Source: Polyangiaceae bacterium (lineage in GTDB: Bacteria; Myxococcota_A; Polyangia; Polyangiales; Polyangiaceae). From it: a stretch of DNA of 52,489 nt. The notes beneath the pieces were generated by a model, which did no database searches, was not told where the DNA came from, and saw nothing but the letters and a program-made list of their open reading frames with translations. Made by a program: the position numbers and the translations under genes. The DNA lies in contig JAQSWN010000012.1 in the NCBI GenBank assembly GCA_029266615.1, forward strand, positions 1 to 52,489. Reading direction: 5' to 3'. Of this stretch, positions 48,620 through 52,489 are shown piece by piece (positions within the stretch are counted from its first letter, which is position 1; each line of letters opens with the position of its first letter).

Positions 48620-50068
48620 ATGCTTTACCTTCGTTACCTCGGGCCCAGGCTCTCTTTGCTGGTCGGGCTTTCCGTCGCGCGCTCGGCGTTCGCTCAGGTT
48701 CCCGCCGAGCCCCCCCCCGCGCCCGTCGCCGCGCCTAAAAACGAGCCTCCCGTAGCGGCGCCGGCGGAAGCCAAGCCGGAGCCGACCGAGCTCGAGAAGC
48801 TCCGCGCCGATTTGCAAGCCACTCAGCGGCAGGTGGAGGAGCTGAGGACCGCCCAAGAGGAGGCGGCGGCGGCGCTGCAGGAGCCGAGCACGGAGCAGGA
48901 GAAGCTCAAGCTCTACGGCTTCGCGGACATGGGCTTTCAGTACACTCGCGCCAACAAGTCGTCCGTTCTGGCGAACCTCTACGACTTCAACAACGCAAAC
49001 TTCATCCTCGGCAACGTCAACATCTACTTCGACGCGCAGCCCGTCGAGCACTGGCGCGGCTTGGTGGAGGTACGCTTCACCAACGCCCCCCAGGGCCGGA
49101 TCACGAACTTCGGCGGCCTGGGTGGACAATTCGCTCGCGCCAGCACGTTCACGGATGACACGAGCGGCGCCGCCGCCAACGCGCCGCTCTGGGGCGGTAC
49201 GCTCGTGATCGAGCGCGCCTGGCTCGAATACAATCGCTTTCAAGCCGTCAAGCTGCGGGTGGGCAACTGGTTCACGCCGTTCGGCATCTGGAACGAGGAC
49301 CACGGCTCTCCGACGCTGATTTCCTTGGCCTGGCCGCAGTTCATGACGCAACGCTGGATGCCGCTTCGTCAAACGGGCTTGATGGCTTATGGCAGTACTT
49401 TCGCCGGCAGTTGGGAGCTTGGCTATGCGGCCACGCTCAGCAATGGCCGGCAGGAGGACGCGAACCTCAACATCGACGGCACGATCGGTGGTGGTGGGCG
49501 GCTCTACGCGCGTCGTGACACCGGCCGCGTGAACTCGACCTTCGGGTTGTCGTTCTTCACGGGCAAGAGCCGCGACAAGGTCGTCTCGGTAACGGGGGTG
49601 GATCCCATCACGTTCCGAAGCGAGTCGACGTTCGAGTACAACGAGTACGTGACCGGCGCCGACGTTTCGCTGGACATCGGCAGCACGCGCATCCGCTCGG
49701 AAGGAGTGGTCCGTCGCTCGACGTACACGCCCGGCAAGCGCCAGCTCTTGAACCAGGTGCTGCAGCCCCAGGGGAGCGCGCCCGACAAGTGGGAGCACAG
49801 CTTTTACGTGCTGGTCGCCCAGCAACTGCCCGGCGCGCTCGACATGTTCGAGCCCTACGTTTGGGCGGAAGCGTTTCAGACGCCGACCATCATCGGCGAC
49901 GGTACGTTCGTCGGCTCCGCGGGCCTCAACGTGCGCTTCAACCCCGCGATTACCTGGAAAAACCAGTACAGCCGCGTCTGGTTGTTCGACTGGCTCTACG
50001 ATAGCCCCTACGACAACTCGACGAACAACCTGCACCAATTCTACTCCCGCCTCGTGATGGCCTTTTGA
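48620..50068 (+). CDS. Outer-membrane porin with N-terminal coiled coil (OprO/OprP-like)
   Basis: The 482-residue protein starts at ATG 48620 with a signal peptide ending near SAFAQ; an in-frame TTG 15 codons upstream is less likely. A Pro/Ala-rich stretch and a coiled coil (about 55-95, ELEKLRADLQATQRQVEELR) may hold the trimer to the cell wall. A beta-barrel of about 380 residues follows, ending in Phe (YSRLVMAF), the outer-membrane signal. The barrel blocks VEVRFTNAPQGR and LRVGNWFTPFGIWNEDHG resemble phosphate-selective porin relatives. A periplasmic binding-like gene follows two bases later. Confidence 0.75.
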   Translation: MLYLRYLGPRLSLLVGLSVARSAFAQVPAEPPPAPVAAPKNEPPVAAPAEAKPEPTELEKLRADLQATQRQVEELRTAQEEAAAALQEPSTEQEKLKLYGFADMGFQYTRANKSSVLANLYDFNNANFILGNVNIYFDAQPVEHWRGLVEVRFTNAPQGRITNFGGLGGQFARASTFTDDTSGAAANAPLWGGTLVIERAWLEYNRFQAVKLRVGNWFTPFGIWNEDHGSPTLISLAWPQFMTQRWMPLRQTGLMAYGSTFAGSWELGYAATLSNGRQEDANLNIDGTIGGGGRLYARRDTGRVNSTFGLSFFTGKSRDKVVSVTGVDPITFRSESTFEYNEYVTGADVSLDIGSTRIRSEGVVRRSTYTPGKRQLLNQVLQPQGSAPDKWEHSFYVLVAQQLPGALDMFEPYVWAEAFQTPTIIGDGTFVGSAGLNVRFNPAITWKNQYSRVWLFDWLYDSPYDNSTNNLHQFYSRLVMAF

Positions 50069-50070
50069 GC

Positions 50071-50538
50071 ATGGCGACGCGACGCAGCCTGCTCGTCTCG
50101 GTGCTCATCACCCTCGCCGCGCTCTCTAGCAGCCGCGGCTCGCTCGCGGGCGGTGAGCCGCTCGCGGTCATCGTCAACAAGTCGAACTCGGTGAGCGTGC
50201 TGAGCCAGAACGAGCTTCGCCCCATCTTCCAGACCACGAAGAAGAACTGGGACTCGGGCCAAGAAGCCATTCCCATCAACTTGTTGGAAGACAACCCACT
50301 CCGAGCCGATTTCGATCAGGCGGTGCTGGGGCTCGATCCGGAGCGCGTCGCGCGTTACTGGACCGACCGCAAGGTGCGTGGCGGGGCCCGACCTCCGGTG
50401 CGGATGCCGACCAGCAGCGCCGTCCTCAAGGCGGTGGCAAGCAAACCAGGCGCCGTGGGCTACGTGCGCTTGAGCGAAGTCAACAACACCGTCAAAGTCG
50501 TCGCCAAGGTGAGCGGCGGAAAGCTGAGCGCGCCGTGA
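50071..50538 (+). CDS. Periplasmic phosphate-binding-like (PstS/PBP-like) small protein
   Basis: The 155-residue protein has a signal peptide (SLLVSVLITLAALSSSRGSLAGG). The domain starts LAVIVNKSNSVSVLSQNELRPIF, has a W-D-S-G stretch, and ends with TSSAVLKAVASKPGAVGYVRLSE. This is the pattern of the short PBP-like domain (phosphate ABC transporter substrate-binding-like) found beside porins and TonB-type receptors. It is roughly half a full PstS, so it may bind ligand for handover rather than feed an ABC transporter. It starts just after the porin stop and overlaps the next lipoprotein, so the three form an operon. Confidence 0.75.
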   Translation: MATRRSLLVSVLITLAALSSSRGSLAGGEPLAVIVNKSNSVSVLSQNELRPIFQTTKKNWDSGQEAIPINLLEDNPLRADFDQAVLGLDPERVARYWTDRKVRGGARPPVRMPTSSAVLKAVASKPGAVGYVRLSEVNNTVKVVAKVSGGKLSAP

Positions 50539-50951
50539 TGAACCCGCTACGTCCAATCACCCAGGGGTTATTGACTCTGTCGCTCGCCCTCGGCCTGCTC
50601 AGTGGGTGCAAGGACGAGGACCCCTGCGACGAAGGCGAGGAGGCAATCGGCACCGGCTGCTATCCCCGGCAAACCGGAGGCAGCGGCGGCACCGGCGTGA
50701 CGCCGCAAGGGGGGGCGCCGATGGGAGAGGGGGGCGCAGGGACCAGTACTGGCAACCCGGACGCCACCTTCGGCACCGCGTGCGAGTCGGATGCGGACTG
50801 CGGCGGCGACGCTCCAATCTGCGACTACGAACAGTTCCACTACTGCTTACAGACCGAGTGCCAAGAAGGCGAGCAGAACGAAGGCGTGTGCCCCGACGGC
50901 TGGACGTGCTTCAAGTACTTGGACAACCCCTCGGCGTGCATCAAAATCTGA
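50538..50951 (+). CDS. Cysteine-rich small lipoprotein of unknown function
   Basis: The 137-residue protein has lipobox LLSGC (acylated C24), a Gly/Thr-rich linker with GGSGGTG and GGAGTSTG, and a C-terminal part with cysteines spaced as in CESDADCGGDAPICDY, CLQTECQEGE and CPDGWTC, likely forming disulfides. This CxxDxDC style is common in myxobacterial surface lipoproteins. ATG 50538 shares a base with the previous stop (TGATG). It converges on csrA with a 7-bp gap and no visible terminator. Confidence 0.72.
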   Translation: MNPLRPITQGLLTLSLALGLLSGCKDEDPCDEGEEAIGTGCYPRQTGGSGGTGVTPQGGAPMGEGGAGTSTGNPDATFGTACESDADCGGDAPICDYEQFHYCLQTECQEGEQNEGVCPDGWTCFKYLDNPSACIKI

Positions 50952-50958
50952 GCGCGCG

Positions 50959-51189
50959 TCACTTGGTTTCGGGCTCGGCCGTCCCCGCGCCGGGCAGTTG
51001 ATCCAGGGAAGTCTCGAGCGCCGCGCGGTTCGCGTCGGCGATGTCTTTCGTCTCCCCGCGCAAGATGGTGAGCGATGTCGGCGCCACGATGCCCAGCTTC
51101 ACCATGCCCTTGGAAAGCTCGGTGACGACGACCTCGACGCCGTCTCCAATCAAAATGCGCTGTCCCTTGCGCCGGGCGATGATCAGCAT
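50959..51189 (-). CDS. csrA: Carbon storage regulator CsrA
   Basis: The 76-residue protein begins MLIIARRKGQRILIGDGVEVVV, with the family core VKLGIVAP and ILRGE, matching the RNA-binding CsrA dimer (the usual MLxLxRKxGExIxI start is recognisable). The tail after residue 58 is an extension. CsrA binds GGA near ribosome sites and commonly represses flagellin translation. In many bacteria csrA sits beside fliW, its antagonist; no fliW is present between flgL and csrA or elsewhere in this window. Confidence 0.92.
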   Translation of the reverse strand: MLIIARRKGQRILIGDGVEVVVTELSKGMVKLGIVAPTSLTILRGETKDIADANRAALETSLDQLPGAGTAEPETK

Positions 51190-51277
51190 GGCGGGGATAC
51201 TAGCCCGGCGCGGCGAGTTTCAGCCAAAAAGCCGGGGGTGTTCGGCCTGCGGGCGCGCCAAACGCCTGGTTTTCGCG

Positions 51278-52156
51278 CTAGAAGCGGCTGACGCCCGTGA
51301 GGTCCAGGAGCTGTCGCGAGACGGAGAGGGAGCGCTCGAGCGTCTGCCCCAGCGTCGTCACCCGCGTGTAGGCTTCGAAGGGGTCGGCCGCGCCCGCCGC
51401 TTGCGCGCGTTTTTGCTGCTCGGTGTCGACAGCGCTGAGCACGGTCTCGCTCGCGTCCAGCTTGCTCAAGATGAGCCCAGACCGCGCGCGCGCGTTAACT
51501 AGCTGCGTGTGCGACGCGGTGACGTTGTCGATGGAGGCGCGAATCACGGCTTCGTCGTTGCCGGTGAGCGCGGTCGCCAGGGTGTCCACGTCCGCGAACA
51601 CGTTCCGGCCGCCGGCGATCACGAACGCTTCCGAGCCGCTCGTGCTCACCGTCGTCGGCGTACTGTTCCCGATGGGGACGAGGTGCGCCGAGTCGTTTCC
51701 CTGAAAATTGCCGCTCGAATCGAACGCGGGGGTCGCCACTTGGCTCCCCGCGAAGATGTAGCCGCGCGTACCTTGGGTGTTGCCCAGCTTGAGCAGCGCG
51801 TCTTTCAGGCCCGTCACCTCGACGGCGAGGGTGGCGCGCTCGTCCGGGTTTAGCCCACCATTGCCGGCCTGCAGGGCGATCTCTTTCAGCCGAACGAGGA
51901 TATCCCCCGCTTCGCCGAGCGTGGCCTCGGTGAGCTGCGCGTCGCCTCGCACGGTGTCGATCGTCGACAGGTGCGTCTGAGTTTGGCTGTTGTTCGCGCG
52001 AAGCCGAGCGAGCTCGGCGGCCGCGATGGGGTCGTCGGACGGTTTGCCGACGCGGATGCCGGTCGCAGCCTGCTGGGACGCCGCCGCATGCTGGGAGCTG
52101 ATGCTGGCGAGGTTCGAGAGAACCTGCGAATAACGCATACCTTCGGTGACTCTCAT
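51278..52156 (-). CDS. flgL: Flagellar hook-filament junction protein FlgL
   Basis: The 292-residue protein resembles flagellin at both ends: RVTEGMRYSQVLSNLASISSQHAAASQQAATGIRV at the N-terminus, SDDPIAAAELARLRANNS, ILVRLKEIALQAGNGGLN and a GTRGYIFAGSQ block. The C-terminal helix ends TLERSLSVSRQLLDLTGVSRF. FlgL joins the FlgK ring to the filament. It overlaps flgK by four bases (ATGA) and is 88 bp upstream of csrA, forming flgK-flgL-csrA. Confidence 0.9.
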   Translation of the reverse strand: MRVTEGMRYSQVLSNLASISSQHAAASQQAATGIRVGKPSDDPIAAAELARLRANNSQTQTHLSTIDTVRGDAQLTEATLGEAGDILVRLKEIALQAGNGGLNPDERATLAVEVTGLKDALLKLGNTQGTRGYIFAGSQVATPAFDSSGNFQGNDSAHLVPIGNSTPTTVSTSGSEAFVIAGGRNVFADVDTLATALTGNDEAVIRASIDNVTASHTQLVNARARSGLILSKLDASETVLSAVDTEQQKRAQAAGAADPFEAYTRVTTLGQTLERSLSVSRQLLDLTGVSRF

Positions 52157-52489
52157 CGGCCGACTCGATTGATCAGATCAGCGAGCAGCTCGTCGGCGGT
52201 GGCCAGCACCTTGCCGGCTGCCTCGTACGCGCGCTGATACTTGGTGAGGTTGACCATTTCTTCGTCGAGCGATACGCCGCTCACGCTTTCGCGCATGGCC
52301 TGGACTTGGTCCTTAATCGCGATTTGGGTTTCGACCGCCTGAGCGATCGCGGCCTTGCGTTGACCGATGCCGCCGACGATGTCCCCGTAGGTCTCCGCGG
52401 CGGTGCGCCCCGCGCTGAGCGGCTGCCTCCACAGGTTGGCGAGCGCGACCGCGTTACCGGTGCCACCCGGCAAGCTGGCCGCGTCTGTC
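52153..52489 (-). CDS. flgK: Flagellar hook-associated protein FlgK, C-terminal part (gene runs off the window)
   Basis: Only the last 111 residues are inside the window. They contain the FlgK/FlgE family C-terminus: ESVSGVSLDEEMVNLTKYQRAYEAAGKVLATADELLADLI. The SGVSLDEEMVNLxKYQxAYEA block is diagnostic for FlgK. The frame stays open to the window edge, so an internal TTG near 52473 is not the real start. Confidence 0.92.
   Translation of the reverse strand, partial: TDAASLPGGTGNAVALANLWRQPLSAGRTAAETYGDIVGGIGQRKAAIAQAVETQIAIKDQVQAMRESVSGVSLDEEMVNLTKYQRAYEAAGKVLATADELLADLINRVGR

Noticed and set aside
48365..50038. 557-codon minus-strand open frame
   Set aside because: It is antisense to the porin gene, is composed mostly of Arg, Val, Ala and Leu as expected of a GC-rich shadow, and lacks recognisable motifs.

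Overview
The window is a GC-rich chromosomal segment from a Gram-negative bacterium, most likely a member of the Myxococcota (Polyangia-like) or a close deltaproteobacterial relative. This is judged from style rather than from any marker gene: many short lipoproteins with Gly/Ser/Ala-rich linkers after the lipobox, a membrane-anchored Ser/Thr kinase, a PASTA-tailed FtsI, and a TamA/TamB outer-membrane pair. It also carries a flagellar gene set, which classical gliding myxobacteria lack. No rRNA, tRNA, CRISPR array or insertion sequence was seen.

Layout. 1-3736 (minus): tamB (5' part only), tamA and a small lipoprotein. 3905-5382 (plus): a metallophosphatase and rsmE. 5700-22496 (plus): a nearly gap-free division and cell-wall (dcw) cluster, mraZ-rsmH-ftsL-ftsI-murE-murF-mraY-murD-ftsW-murG-murC-ftsQ-ftsA-ftsZ. 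Most junctions are ATGA, GTGA or TGATG overlaps, a three-copy 10-bp-period MraZ box lies in front, and a strong hairpin lies after ftsZ. 22645-26370: a coiled-coil protein, a Ser/Thr kinase and a CBM-like lipoprotein. 26483-29273: flgF, an HDOD-like mini-protein, a FlgJ-type glucosaminidase and a methyltransferase. 29340-34861: a six-gene operon behind a good sigma-54 promoter, encoding a NeuB-type synthase lacking the SAF domain, a TIM-barrel isomerase, a Gfo/Idh/MocA oxidoreductase, a NeuA-type cytidylyltransferase, an SDR and a KdsC-like HAD fused to a GmhA-like SIS domain. 34924-39639: three predicted calcium-binding lipoproteins (one dockerin-like, two RTX). 39707-40153: an Rrf2 regulator. 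40155-47206 (minus): maf, two flagellins, fliD, fliS and a methyltransferase-TPR protein. 47384-50951 (plus): a CheC/CheX-like protein, a porin with a periplasmic phosphate-binding-like partner, and a lipoprotein. 50959-52489 (minus): csrA, flgL and the 3' end of flgK.

How it fits together. The most interesting reading is a flagellin-glycosylation system. The 29.3-34.9 kb operon would make a CMP-activated ulosonic acid by the same logic as KDO synthesis: SIS isomerase, PEP-condensing synthase, HAD phosphatase, CMP-transferase. Maf would transfer the sugar to the two adjacent flagellins. The TPR-linked methyltransferase next to fliS, and possibly the methyltransferase at 28.6 kb, could decorate it. 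Gene functions rest on recognisable motifs. The pathway logic and substrate are inference.
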